Of a DNA stretch of 64,000 nt, positions 17,560-25,660 are shown piece by piece. Source of the DNA: JAFEDN01 sp965651935 (lineage in GTDB: Bacteria; Pseudomonadota; Gammaproteobacteria; Coxiellales; Coxiellaceae). The DNA lies in contig CBFGTC010000001.1 of the NCBI GenBank assembly GCA_965651935.1, positions 62,001-126,000 on the forward strand, written 5' to 3'. Under the pieces are notes generated by a model. It had not been told where the DNA came from. It saw only the letters and a program-made list of their open reading frames with translations, and made no database searches. Every line of letters starts with the position of its first letter. The first letter of the stretch is position 1. Position numbers and translations under genes: made by a program.

Positions 17560-18480
17560 ATGGAAGAAAAGATATTTTTCCAAATTGGAAATTATAAGAT
17601 GGACATAATTAACGTATTAAACAGTTATATTACAGTAATAGAGCAGCAAAGTTTTTCATCAGCCGCCAAATATTTAAAAATTTCGGTTGCCAAAGTCAGC
17701 AAACAAATCGCTTGGCTGGAAGAACAATTACAAACGAACTTAATACAGCGTTCTACTCGTAAAATAACTCCCACTGAAGCGGGAAAATTATTCTTTCAAA
17801 AAAGTCAGGGCGTGCTGAGCGAATGGAAACACGCTAAAAACGCCCTGGAATGCCTGAACAAAGTTCCCCAAGGCTCTATAAAAGTGAGCGTCCCTTGCCA
17901 AAGTTTTGGAATTTGCCAAGTCGCCCCTAAAATTCCCCAGTTTTTGCAACGTTATTCCCGAGTGCATGTGGAGTTAATCTTTGAGCCTCCGCATCAAACT
18001 CAAATTGATCAATCCACGGATATCGCCATCCGAATTGGGGAATTAAAAGGGAATGAGTCCTTTCATGCCGTTAAAATTGGCACATTGACCAAAGGGGTAT
18101 TTGCCGCCCCGGATTATTTACTACACCAGGGTGTTCCGCTAAAACCCGAAGATTTACTTAAGCACAATTGCATCGAATTTTTGGGAGGCGGCTCAATCCA
18201 TATTTGGCCTTTTAAAAATAATAAAAAAATCCAGGTTAGCGGCAATTATAGCACTAATGATATATATAACTTGCGGGATATCGCCAAAGCAGGCATGGGC
18301 TTGGTAAGAATGTCTCACTATTGGGCCTGCGAAGCTCTTCATGCCGGAAAACTGGTGGAAGTGTTGGCCAATTATGTCATGCCGGGAGAGCCTATTTATT
18401 TAATTTACCGGCATCAAAACCCAATTTCATTGCTTATCCAGTGTTTCATCGACTTTATCAAGGAATTTTTTGTCGTTTAA
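17560..18480 (+). CDS. LysR-family transcriptional regulator
   Basis: 306 aa with an N-terminal winged helix-turn-helix (SFSSAAKYLKISVAKVSKQIAWLEEQLQ spread over about residues 31-60) and a C-terminal substrate-binding domain (GSIKVSVPC, VELIFEPPHQTQIDQSTDIAIRIG). The HTH and the DIAIRIG segment resemble the AaeR/DsdC-like branch. The start may be the ATG at 17560, which has a GATAAT -10-like box seven bases or fewer upstream, or the ATG at 17599, preceded by GGAAATTATAAG, which would drop 13 residues. It has no divergent metabolic partner; the neighbour across the promoter is the unknown membrane protein. Its 3' end overlaps the convergent PTPS-like gene by 54 bp. Confidence 0.9.
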   Translation: MEEKIFFQIGNYKMDIINVLNSYITVIEQQSFSSAAKYLKISVAKVSKQIAWLEEQLQTNLIQRSTRKITPTEAGKLFFQKSQGVLSEWKHAKNALECLNKVPQGSIKVSVPCQSFGICQVAPKIPQFLQRYSRVHVELIFEPPHQTQIDQSTDIAIRIGELKGNESFHAVKIGTLTKGVFAAPDYLLHQGVPLKPEDLLKHNCIEFLGGGSIHIWPFKNNKKIQVSGNYSTNDIYNLRDIAKAGMGLVRMSHYWACEALHAGKLVEVLANYVMPGEPIYLIYRHQNPISLLIQCFIDFIKEFFVV

Positions 18481-18960
18481 TAACCATTGCGCTTTGGCGC
18501 TATGCTCAGGGCCATTGAACACTTCGATAGCAATAGACTGAATGCCATATTGATGGATAAATTCGGGGTCTTGTAACACTTGATCGATAAACCAACGCGA
18601 CAATTCTTCGATAGTAATGTTACTAATTTCTAATAACACGACATCTTCTTTCAAAAACAGCATGAATTTTCCGTCAAAAGTAACTTGATAATGCTCTGGT
18701 GTTTCAACAATTTTTAAAAAAGGCGATTTTAGCGGCAATAAGAATCGCGAATGAATTGTTTGGCAGAGTAAAGCTAATTTTTCCCGGAAAATTCCGTAGT
18801 CAAAGGTGATACCCGCTTCACCCATTGAGGCAATGATCGAAGATTTTAGATGGTAATTATGCCCGTGCAAGCGCTCACGCACCGTAGCCGACATGATCGT
18901 AAAATGCCCCGCGGCAAAACGGAGATTGCCGCCGTAAAAATGAATTTCTGCTGCTCTCAT
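18427..18960 (-). CDS. 6-pyruvoyl/6-carboxy-tetrahydropterin synthase-like protein lacking the catalytic Cys
   Basis: A 177-aa member of the PTPS/QueD fold. Zinc ligands are visible: H19 (AAGHF) and H32-G-H34 (LHGHNYH), with FDYG after them. In QueD and PTPS the catalytic cysteine sits four residues before HGH; here that position is R28, followed by E29. It is therefore unlikely to be an ordinary QueD. Related PTPS-III proteins use glutamate instead and bypass FolB in folate synthesis, but the Glu here is one place off. The ATG directly abuts the stop of the MidA-like gene (TAAATG), and folB is nearby. Role: pterin chemistry, exact reaction uncertain. Confidence 0.8.
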   Translation of the reverse strand: MRAAEIHFYGGNLRFAAGHFTIMSATVRERLHGHNYHLKSSIIASMGEAGITFDYGIFREKLALLCQTIHSRFLLPLKSPFLKIVETPEHYQVTFDGKFMLFLKEDVVLLEISNITIEELSRWFIDQVLQDPEFIHQYGIQSIAIEVFNGPEHSAKAQWLLNDKKFLDKVDETLDKQ

Positions 18961-20127
18961 TTATAATCTCTCAATTTGGTTCATCATGGTAAATCCCCGT
19001 AAAGGCTCTTCATAATTTTTGGTCAGCGCCATCACTTTAAAACTTTCGCCCATTTCACCAGGCATAGTCAATTTTTGAATTTGACGGCTTAGGGTAAAAC
19101 GCTCTGCTGGCGATGCATCGTCTCCGATAAAATCAGTAATGCCGCAATTTAACAAAAATGCCGCCTGATGGGTATACGCCTGGACCACCAAAGCACCGGC
19201 AACGGCTGCTTCAGCCACTGCTGTAAAGTCTACTTGAGCAGTAATGTCTTGCAGACCCGGCCACCAAAATGGATTATCGTGAGCGCGATGGCGATAATGA
19301 CATAAAAGAGTCCCGCAAGTGCGGTCGGGATGATAGTATTCGCGACGAGTCATACCATAATCAAATAAAAAAATCGCCCCCATTTCCAATGCCGCATCTA
19401 AACTGGCAATCCAAGCCGGTAATAGCAAATTAATTTCAGAGGTGTAGCCTTCAGCGAAGGAAATGTCTAAGCTCTCCAGCCTGTGCTGCATTTCCTGATT
19501 GTGTAACGGCCCTAGTTGCCATCCTAATTCGCCATTTTTATCCGCAACAAAGTATTCTTTTAATCCCTGCCAATAAGCAAATCGGTGTATGGGAAAAGCA
19601 TCTATCACTTCGTTAGCCAATACCACTCCATTAAAATTCTGCGGTAATTGTGATAGCCAAACTACTTTAGGCAAAAGTTCAGGAGCATGCTGGATAAATT
19701 GTTCACGCTGCCGTTGCTGTAATTGACCGCTGATTTCTAAAATATAATAATGCTCGGGGAGTGCATTCCACTTTGCCAAACTTTGCAGTATTACCCTCGC
19801 CATGACTCCAGTTCCGGCCCCAATTTCCAGAATATTGAGAGAGGATGAGTGCGCTAAAACTTGTTGACATTGCCTGGCCAAACATTGTGAAAATAAAGGT
19901 GAAATCTCAGGGGCGGTGATAAAATCGCCGTTCTCACCCAGTTTTAACTGGTTATTGCGATAATACCCCAGCCTTGGCGTGTAAAGAGCGGCGTCCATAA
20001 AACGAGCAAATGTCATGGGCCCTTTTTCGGCTATTTCGGCTTTAATTAATGCCAATAGATGTCGACTTTGCTCTTGAGAGGCTTCGTCAGGCTGAGGAAG
20101 TTGCAATGCTGTTAGGGGTTTCCACAT
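18961..20127 (-). CDS. MidA/NDUFAF7-type SAM-dependent methyltransferase
   Basis: 388 aa of the COG1565 family. The N-terminus carries MTFARFMDAALYTPRLGYYRN, the SAM-binding motif is ILEIGAGTGVMARV, and VVLANEVIDAFPIHRF is the post-I motif typical of the family. The eukaryotic member NDUFAF7/MidA methylates an arginine of a respiratory complex I subunit; the substrate in bacteria is not known. It is followed without a gap by the PTPS-like gene, so the two are cotranscribed and probably translationally coupled. Confidence 0.9.
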   Translation of the reverse strand: MWKPLTALQLPQPDEASQEQSRHLLALIKAEIAEKGPMTFARFMDAALYTPRLGYYRNNQLKLGENGDFITAPEISPLFSQCLARQCQQVLAHSSSLNILEIGAGTGVMARVILQSLAKWNALPEHYYILEISGQLQQRQREQFIQHAPELLPKVVWLSQLPQNFNGVVLANEVIDAFPIHRFAYWQGLKEYFVADKNGELGWQLGPLHNQEMQHRLESLDISFAEGYTSEINLLLPAWIASLDAALEMGAIFLFDYGMTRREYYHPDRTCGTLLCHYRHRAHDNPFWWPGLQDITAQVDFTAVAEAAVAGALVVQAYTHQAAFLLNCGITDFIGDDASPAERFTLSRQIQKLTMPGEMGESFKVMALTKNYEEPLRGFTMMNQIERL

Positions 20128-20222
20128 TTTTATTTTTAATATTAATAATGATTTACCGGTCTGTTTGCACCAGCCATTCCCGAAATTATACTCTGTGTCT
20201 TGTCAGACCAACACGGCGTTTA

Positions 20223-20579
20223 TCATTCACGGCGGCGTTCAATCATGATGCCAGCAGCACCCAACATAGGCAAATCAGCCGGAGTTTTAGAAATACTCAA
20301 ACGTATCCAACTCAGAGAAAATTTCTGGATTAAATTCCGGCTTAAATTTTCAGCCAAACTCTCTAATAATTGGAAGCGGGACGCCGGCACATACTCTTGC
20401 AAATAATGATAAATCGCTGCGTAATCCACCGTCGATTCCAACTGGTCCGATTGAGCCGCTTTGGCCGCTTCTACAACCGCTTCGATGTCAAAATAAATGA
20501 TCTGCGAAGCTTGCTTTTCGTGTTCCCACACCCCGATCACGGCAGGGACGGCTAATTGACGCAGGAATATTTTATCCAT
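20223..20579 (-). CDS. folB: dihydroneopterin aldolase FolB
   Basis: FolB cleaves 7,8-dihydroneopterin to the pyrophosphokinase substrate in folate synthesis. The 118-aa length is normal, and the sequence has the family pattern: IFLRQLAVPAVIGVWEHEK (active-site Glu), STVDYAAIYHYLQ, LLESLAENL, and the lysine segment ISKTPADL. It is the only folate-synthesis gene recognised here and lies 95 bp upstream of the MidA-like/PTPS-like pair. Confidence 0.94.
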   Translation of the reverse strand: MDKIFLRQLAVPAVIGVWEHEKQASQIIYFDIEAVVEAAKAAQSDQLESTVDYAAIYHYLQEYVPASRFQLLESLAENLSRNLIQKFSLSWIRLSISKTPADLPMLGAAGIMIERRRE

Positions 20580-20590
20580 TATATAATAAA

Positions 20591-21061
20591 TTACTCTTCT
20601 GTCATTTGTCTTTCTTTGATTTCTTCAAAAGTTTTGCAATCAATGCATTTAATGGCCGTTGGCCTCGCTTCAAGGCGACGGATGCCAATTTCAGCGCCAC
20701 AGTCTTCACAAAAGCCGTAGTCACCTTTGTCAAGTTTATCTAACGCTTGTTCGATCTTTTTGAGCAATTTGCGTTCGCGATCACGGGTGCGTAATTCAAG
20801 GTTAAAACCCTCTTCCTGGCTAGCGCGGTCAATAGGATCAGGGTATAAAGCGGCGTCTTCTTTCATGTGGTACACAGTGCTATCCGCTTCTTGCATTAAT
20901 TGTTGCTTCCATTTATTCAGCAAATTTCGAAAATGTGCCAATTGCTCCGGATTCATATATTCCTCGTCCTGTTTCACAACATAGGGAGGGATTCCAAGAA
21001 ATCCTTGCTCCGTGGAAGTATTCGATTTAGTTTTGACTGATTTTGTTGAGCGCGTTGTCAT
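20591..21061 (-). CDS. dksA: RNA polymerase-binding transcription factor DksA
   Basis: DksA enters the secondary channel of RNA polymerase and, with ppGpp, redirects transcription in starvation. The 156-aa protein has a basic N-terminal extension, then the coiled coil whose tip carries the DPIDRASQEE segment with its two aspartates. The C-terminal zinc finger is CEDC and CIDC. FLGIPPYVVKQDEEYMNP matches canonical DksA. In Legionellales the stringent response controls the switch to the transmissive phase, so this is a likely life-cycle regulator. It is separated from folB by 11 bp. Confidence 0.97.
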   Translation of the reverse strand: MTTRSTKSVKTKSNTSTEQGFLGIPPYVVKQDEEYMNPEQLAHFRNLLNKWKQQLMQEADSTVYHMKEDAALYPDPIDRASQEEGFNLELRTRDRERKLLKKIEQALDKLDKGDYGFCEDCGAEIGIRRLEARPTAIKCIDCKTFEEIKERQMTEE

Positions 21062-21109
21062 GGTATGATTTCCTCCTAATCTTCTTCAAAAAAGACCGCG
21101 TATTGTATC

Positions 21110-21949
21110 TTAAGTCGTTCCCAAGAACAAACTGGCCTCGTAGACAAATGTTGCCGGCCCACGCATCTGGATCGCGCTGCCTGGGCCAGGCCATTTAACT
21201 TGTAATTTGCCTCCCGGCTGGTGGACTTCAACTTGGTCTTGCAATAAGCCACGATGCCGTCCTACCGCCATGGAGGCGCAAGCTCCACTGCCACAAGCCA
21301 ATGTTGGTCCCGATCCTCGCTCGAAGACTCGAAGTTGAACTTGGCTTTCATTCACAATATGCAAAAAATTCACATTCACACCTTCCGGGAAATGGGAGTG
21401 GCGGGAAAGCGGGCAACCTATGCGCTGTATGTGAGCGTCATCTAATTGATCAGTGAATATCACGGCATGAGGATTACCGACATTGACAACATAAAACTCT
21501 ATTGCATTATTTAGAAATTCCAGGCGATAGGGTGCAACTGGGTTGGCATTTAAAAAAGGAATACGGTCGGGGTCAAACGAAGGTTCAGCCATTTCCACAC
21601 TGACAGTATCGTCCGCTTCTATCTCCACATGGGTAATTTTATTTTGAGTGATAAAACTCATTTTCGATTTTTGACTTAAGCCGCGAGCGCGGATAAAACG
21701 GGCTAAACAACGAGCCCCGTTACCGCATTGTTCAGCAGACGAGCCGTCGCTATTGAAAATAAGATAAGTAAAATCGGCGCCCCCCGGAGGAGCAGGGGCA
21801 ACCACTAATAATTGATCAAAACCCACTCCACGATGCCGGTCGGCAGCGTGTTTGATTTGCGCTCGAGTAAGAGGCAATGGCGACTGAGTCGCGTCCACGA
21901 CCATAAAATCATTGCCTAAACCGTGCATTTTTGTAAAAGGCAATTTCAT
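21110..21949 (-). CDS. dapF: diaminopimelate epimerase
   Basis: DapF converts LL- to meso-diaminopimelate for peptidoglycan and lysine. The 279-aa protein has both catalytic cysteine motifs: EQCGNGARC in the N-terminal half and LACGSGACA in the C-terminal half. The N-terminus KMHGLGNDFMVVD is the family signature. The start overlaps the lptM stop by 4 bp. Confidence 0.98.
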   Translation of the reverse strand: MKLPFTKMHGLGNDFMVVDATQSPLPLTRAQIKHAADRHRGVGFDQLLVVAPAPPGGADFTYLIFNSDGSSAEQCGNGARCLARFIRARGLSQKSKMSFITQNKITHVEIEADDTVSVEMAEPSFDPDRIPFLNANPVAPYRLEFLNNAIEFYVVNVGNPHAVIFTDQLDDAHIQRIGCPLSRHSHFPEGVNVNFLHIVNESQVQLRVFERGSGPTLACGSGACASMAVGRHRGLLQDQVEVHQPGGKLQVKWPGPGSAIQMRGPATFVYEASLFLGTT

Positions 21950-22068
21950 GGTTCCACCAAATTTTCGCCAGGTTGCGCCACCGGAGGCGATGGCGGCAAA
22001 TACAAACCGCCTTTTTGACCACAGCCAATCAAACTTATTGAAAAAATCATTAGATAAAAAAACTTCAT
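21946..22068 (-). CDS. lptM: LptM (YifL)-like small outer-membrane lipoprotein
   Basis: A 40-aa lipoprotein: signal peptide MKFFYLMIFSISLIGC, lipid-bearing C16, then the hallmark GQKGGLYLPP (GQKGPLYLP in E. coli). LptM assists disulfide maturation of the LPS translocon LptDE. It precedes dapF with a 4-bp ATGA overlap, as yifL does in E. coli. A longer in-frame start upstream (22245) would run through the divergent esterase gene and is not credible. Confidence 0.88.
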   Translation of the reverse strand: MKFFYLMIFSISLIGCGQKGGLYLPPSPPVAQPGENLVEP

Positions 22069-22073
22069 ATTAT

Positions 22074-22086
22074 TATAATGCCCTTT
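22074..22086 (+). promoter_or_regulatory. possible leaderless promoter of the esterase gene
   Basis: A consensus TATAAT (22074-22079) lies exactly seven bases before the ATG at 22087. No ribosome binding site precedes either ATG (22078 or 22087), and the first would lie inside the -10 box. This makes 22087 the more likely start on a leaderless message. No good -35 is seen. Confidence 0.4.
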
Positions 22087-22761
22087 ATGGTTAACGAACC
22101 CGCAATTATCATAGAAACCTGTTCTCCTGTGACAGCTTGTGTGATTTGGCTGCACGGCCTTGGCGCGGATGGCAACGATTTCAGCGGCATAGTTGAGCAA
22201 CTCCAGTTGCCTCAACATACCGGCATCCGTTTCATTTTTCCACACGCACCGGTGAGACCGGTTACGTTAAATAACGGATTTGCCATGCGCGCTTGGTATG
22301 ATATTTATTCTCTCGGCGAATCTTTTAGAGAAGATCGCGCAGGAATTGAAACCAGTGAACAAGCTATTCGTCTTCTCATTCAACAACAACAAGAAGCCGG
22401 TATTCCGTCTACCCGTATTATTGTAGCAGGTTTTTCACAAGGTGGCGCAATGGCATTACACACGGGCTTGCGCTTTCCACAGCCGTTAGCCGGTATTATG
22501 GGTTTGTCAACTTATTTACCACTTTATAAGCATTTGGCGGATGAATCGCGGCCTGAGAATAAACATACGCCCATTTTTTTAGCTCATGGAGAGTTGGACC
22601 AAGTCATTTTAGTTCAATTTGCTCAAAAGACCTGCCAGTACATTATGCAGCTAGGCTATAAAGTAGAATGGAACGCTTATCCCATAGGTCATCAAGTGTG
22701 TTTACCTGAGATTACCGACATTAGCCGGTGGCTGCAAACAGTGTTGAATTTTCCCACCTAA
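22087..22761 (+). CDS. carboxylesterase/phospholipase of the alpha/beta hydrolase family (PF02230)
   Basis: 224 aa beginning MVNEPAIIIETC. It has the family motif VIWLHGLGADGNDF, the nucleophile elbow GFSQGGAM, the aspartate in AHGELDQV, and the histidine in IGHQVC, so the triad is complete. Homologues hydrolyse short-chain acyl esters or lysophospholipids, or act as protein depalmitoylases in eukaryotes. It diverges from lptM-dapF with only 18 bp between start codons, and the convergent next gene lies after about 110 bp. Confidence 0.92.
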   Translation: MVNEPAIIIETCSPVTACVIWLHGLGADGNDFSGIVEQLQLPQHTGIRFIFPHAPVRPVTLNNGFAMRAWYDIYSLGESFREDRAGIETSEQAIRLLIQQQQEAGIPSTRIIVAGFSQGGAMALHTGLRFPQPLAGIMGLSTYLPLYKHLADESRPENKHTPIFLAHGELDQVILVQFAQKTCQYIMQLGYKVEWNAYPIGHQVCLPEITDISRWLQTVLNFPT

Positions 22762-22869
22762 GCGCACACTTTGCCGAGCCAGTGAAAACAGGAACAACAT
22801 TTTCGCGCTCAGCAGGAAGTGGCGGAATCGCGATTCTCCCACTTTCTTTCCGAGCAAAACAAAAAGATC

Positions 22870-23568
22870 TTATCTTTTGTCAGCACATGCTGCGGGAACC
22901 TCGGCGAGCACGATTGTGGCATCTTGAGTCATTTGTTGGCTTAAGGACGGCGCTGGCGTCTCCCGCGCCATGGTGGTCACCATGGCGTTCATTTTACCCA
23001 TGAGAGGGCCGGGCTGCATGTTGGAATTAAAATTAATATTGTATAAAGTATATCCGGGTTTAGGATAAATCGTATTGAGGCGGTCCAATTCGGCTTTAGC
23101 CTGATTATAAATTTGCGATCTTAAACGGGCTTGCGCTGCGGAAAGCTCCTCAATGGTGGGACTATAAACGATATCTTGGATACTATAAGTTTGTCCCTCA
23201 CTATTGAGATTGCGTGCTCTCTCCCGCAATCCGGCGATGGCTTTATCACTTAAACGCGCTTCAGCAACGGCGTGCAGTTGCTCTAAATTAGTTTTACTGG
23301 CACTGCGAGAAAATTCTATGATATGCCATATCCCTTCCGGCGCTATTTTACTCAACGCGGTTTGAAAATCCTCTTGCGCCCGAGTTAGCTGCTGTTTGTT
23401 CAATAGCGCATCCAATGAGACCGTGACTCTGGCAGTCTGAGTTGTTACCCACTCTTCGGCGGTCAATTGTAATGTCACTTGAGGTAAAAAGCTGATGCAA
23501 TCAGGCGAAGCAGCACAGGCAGGCGCCGCAAACATCATGGTTAAAATAGCAATTATACTTTTTTTCAT
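22870..23568 (-). CDS. secreted periplasmic protein, possibly SIMPL-like
   Basis: 232 aa with a signal peptide (MKKSIIAILTMMFAAPACAA-S). The mature part has alternating beta strands and helices (ARVTVSLDALLN, WHIIEFSRSAS, RLSDKAIAGLRERARNLN, IYNQAKAELDRLN, GYTLYNINF), which recalls the SIMPL/DUF541 fold of periplasmic proteins, but the match is only by pattern. Two cysteines near the start and one near the end of the mature form could pair. Ends 10 bp upstream of the next start region of mpg on the same strand. Confidence 0.7.
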   Translation of the reverse strand: MKKSIIAILTMMFAAPACAASPDCISFLPQVTLQLTAEEWVTTQTARVTVSLDALLNKQQLTRAQEDFQTALSKIAPEGIWHIIEFSRSASKTNLEQLHAVAEARLSDKAIAGLRERARNLNSEGQTYSIQDIVYSPTIEELSAAQARLRSQIYNQAKAELDRLNTIYPKPGYTLYNINFNSNMQPGPLMGKMNAMVTTMARETPAPSLSQQMTQDATIVLAEVPAACADKR

Positions 23569-23578
23569 GAAAGACTCC

Positions 23579-24208
23579 TTATTGAGTTTTGTCTATTATT
23601 GTAAAAGGTATTACCGGCTTGCGAGTGCAAGCGCGAATAAAATCAAAATCGATAAAACGATAGGGTAAATGCGGGTCACGATGCGGGGGAATGCCAAGCC
23701 GAGTCGTTTGGATAATTCTATGGGGGTGATAACCATCATCAGCAATGTAAAATTTTCGTGGATGAAAATTTTTCTGATTCCAATCGGTCACTTTCAATCC
23801 TAGGGAACGGCAAAGCAAAGTTTGGCCCGCACATAATTTTTCTAAAGGACGAGTCTCGGGCGGGTTAAGCTCACGCATAATTTTAATCATGGAATGGTGC
23901 TCACTATCTTGATAGGGAATCCCGGCTTTGATCAAAACTGCATTGCCTTCACCCCGCGCACTGACATTTAGCGAGTCTTTGCCTCGCGAATAATACATAT
24001 AGATAGTGCCGGGAGACATAAAAAGAGCGCGTCTTTTTTCTGTTAAACCTAAACTGGAATGACTGGCTTTATCGGTGATATAGTAAGCTTCTGTTTCCAC
24101 AATTCGAGCTTCTAACCAAGTATCTTTATATTTTGCTCTAAGTACTTTGCCTAAAAGATCTTGCGCTAATTCTTGAGGATCGCGGTCAAAAAAATCATTG
24201 GTTAACAT
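23579..24208 (-). CDS. mpg: 3-methyladenine DNA glycosylase (MPG/AAG family)
   Basis: Removes alkylated and deaminated purines from DNA. The 209-aa protein matches the AAG fold: FFDRDPQELAQDLLGK at the start, the catalytic glutamate in RIVETEAY, DKASHSS, and GTIYMYYSRG. This family is eukaryote-like in origin and patchy in bacteria. Its start overlaps the end of fau by 14 bp. It ends just beyond the periplasmic gene's start. Confidence 0.95.
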   Translation of the reverse strand: MLTNDFFDRDPQELAQDLLGKVLRAKYKDTWLEARIVETEAYYITDKASHSSLGLTEKRRALFMSPGTIYMYYSRGKDSLNVSARGEGNAVLIKAGIPYQDSEHHSMIKIMRELNPPETRPLEKLCAGQTLLCRSLGLKVTDWNQKNFHPRKFYIADDGYHPHRIIQTTRLGIPPHRDPHLPYRFIDFDFIRACTRKPVIPFTIIDKTQ

Positions 24209-24815
24209 GTCGATAATAAACGGCCTTTTCGGTAATAATCATATTCATGGGCACATCCCATTTATCCGGCACAATTTCGCTCACTTTTTGAAAATCATAA
24301 GCCAATCCTATCAACAATGGCAAACGGCCATAATGTTGTTTGATGTAATTTAATGTGCGGTCGTAATGCCCTGCCCCACGCCCTAGGCGGTTACCTTGTT
24401 CATCAAAAGCGACCAACGGTAACAAAATAATATCTAAGTCATTGATTTCACTTAACAAACCTGCTCGATGAGCAGGAGCGCTGATGCCGTGTAAACCCTT
24501 TGACAAGGGATCGCCCACGGTATAAGCGTGAAATTCCAGGGGGGAAGGATTAGCGTCATTGTCCTTGTCAGCGCTGATAGAAGGCAAATACAGTTTTTTT
24601 TTCAAAGATTGAGCGCAGTGCATTAATGGCATGGGGTCTAATTCATTTTCTATTGATAAATAAGCCCCAATTTTCTCGGATTTAAGAAATTCCGAGAGTA
24701 ATACGGCTTGTGCCGCGACAGCCTGAGCCGCTTGAGTCATGGAGACTTTATCCAATCCTTTCCGGCGTCTTTGCATTTTTTCACGAACTTCGGGTTTGTA
24801 AAAAAGATTAGCCAT
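24195..24815 (-). CDS. fau: 5-formyltetrahydrofolate cyclo-ligase
   Basis: Converts 5-formyl-THF to 5,10-methenyl-THF with ATP. The 206-aa protein has the C-terminal signature GRGAGHYDRTL and the N-terminal basic segment KMQRRRKGL. It lies directly downstream of 6S RNA, as ygfA does in E. coli, so it is probably cotranscribed with that RNA. Confidence 0.93.
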   Translation of the reverse strand: MANLFYKPEVREKMQRRRKGLDKVSMTQAAQAVAAQAVLLSEFLKSEKIGAYLSIENELDPMPLMHCAQSLKKKLYLPSISADKDNDANPSPLEFHAYTVGDPLSKGLHGISAPAHRAGLLSEINDLDIILLPLVAFDEQGNRLGRGAGHYDRTLNYIKQHYGRLPLLIGLAYDFQKVSEIVPDKWDVPMNMIITEKAVYYRHVNQ

Positions 24816-24844
24816 TGTTTAAAATCCTTGGGAAAATATAATGA

Positions 24845-25021
24845 AAGACCTCCGCAATAACGTCACGGTATTTATGAACCCAAATGGATAAGTGGGAGTC
24901 ACTGGTCTGTTTTAAGGCTTTCTACTCAAGGTAGACTTGCACAACCACAGAACACTCAGAATCCCCGGTTCATTTAATATCGGTTCAAAAAAATGATCCC
25001 GCTCTCGTTTATCACAGAGGC
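24845..25021 (-). ncRNA. ssrS: 6S RNA
   Basis: The region between zapA and fau is the classic 6S locus. The RNA begins GCCUCUGUGAUAA and the 3' end UUAUUGCGGAGGU pairs with it over 13 positions (with G-U pairs), forming the closing stem. The conserved AGCCUUAAAAC element follows the CUUGAGUAG hairpin region, and AACCGAUAUU lies in the 5' arm as in E. coli. A consensus TATAAT (25030-25035, overlapping the zapA stop) sits at the right distance for a start near 25021-25023. 6S binds sigma-70 RNA polymerase holoenzyme and mimics an open promoter. End points are estimated to a few bases. Confidence 0.9.
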
Positions 25022-25030
25022 TTATAATAA

Positions 25031-25333
25031 TTATACAACAATTTGTTCTTTTTCTGCCAGTTTTTCTCCTATGCGGCGCTGTAGGTCAATGATTTTTTCA
25101 TTCATTTCATTAATTTGTTGATTTTGTTGATTTTTTAGTTTGTGGTATGTGTTTAACGCGGTGACGACCGCCATTCGATCTAAACTGCTGGTGGGATTCG
25201 CTTGGCGAAGCTGGCGCATTTGTTGATCAACGTAATAAGCCGCTTCTTCTAAATCCAAGGCATCCTTGGGATCGCATTTGATTTTATACAAATGATCTAA
25301 AATTTTGACATTGACAACGTTGGCCTGGCTCAT
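25031..25333 (-). CDS. zapA: cell-division protein ZapA
   Basis: ZapA bundles FtsZ filaments at the Z ring. The 100-aa protein has the N-terminal NVKILDHLYKIKCDP strand and the dimerising coiled coil (YHKLKNQQNQQINEMNEKI region), the normal size and architecture. The start overlaps the end of the ZapB-like gene by 4 bp. Confidence 0.94.
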   Translation of the reverse strand: MSQANVVNVKILDHLYKIKCDPKDALDLEEAAYYVDQQMRQLRQANPTSSLDRMAVVTALNTYHKLKNQQNQQINEMNEKIIDLQRRIGEKLAEKEQIVV

Positions 25334-25530
25334 AAGACTCCTTCTAAATGACTAATGATCTTCTTGATTTTTGCGGCAGTTTGACGGGAATTCTGGCGCC
25401 ACAGGTTCTTAGCACGGGCTTGACGCGCAATTTGATTACGCAAGTATTTATTTTCAGCATATAAATCATCCACGACGCGAAGTAATTGTTCGATTTTCCT
25501 TTCTAACTGATCCAGCTCAACATGTTGCAT
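25330..25530 (-). CDS. small coiled-coil protein (TIGR02449 / ZapB-like)
   Basis: From the ATG at 25530 the product is 66 aa, MQHVELDQLERKIEQLL and so on, an almost continuous coiled coil followed by a basic segment (ARQARAKNLWRQ). GAGGG lies seven bases before this ATG, so I prefer it to the upstream ATG at 25608. Proteins of this type sit next to zapA in many gammaproteobacteria and are thought to act at the divisome like ZapB. It is translationally coupled to zapA. Confidence 0.85.
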   Translation of the reverse strand: MQHVELDQLERKIEQLLRVVDDLYAENKYLRNQIARQARAKNLWRQNSRQTAAKIKKIISHLEGVL

Positions 25531-25660
25531 AGCACCCTCGTGTAATCCATACATAAGGATAATTCTCCACGCGCTTAAAATCAATATCTTACAGAATATT
25601 CCAGTCATGGGAAATTACTGCTAAAATTTGATTATAATTTGTAACAATAAGGTTATTCGT

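Noticed and set aside
17488..17625. PmrA-type box upstream of the 249-aa membrane protein
   Set aside because: TTAA half-sites exist near 17608-17625 but with the wrong spacing and far inside the LysR gene.
21946..22245. Longer 99-codon version of the LptM frame
   Set aside because: It would extend across the divergent esterase gene; the 40-aa lipoprotein start at 22068 is complete.
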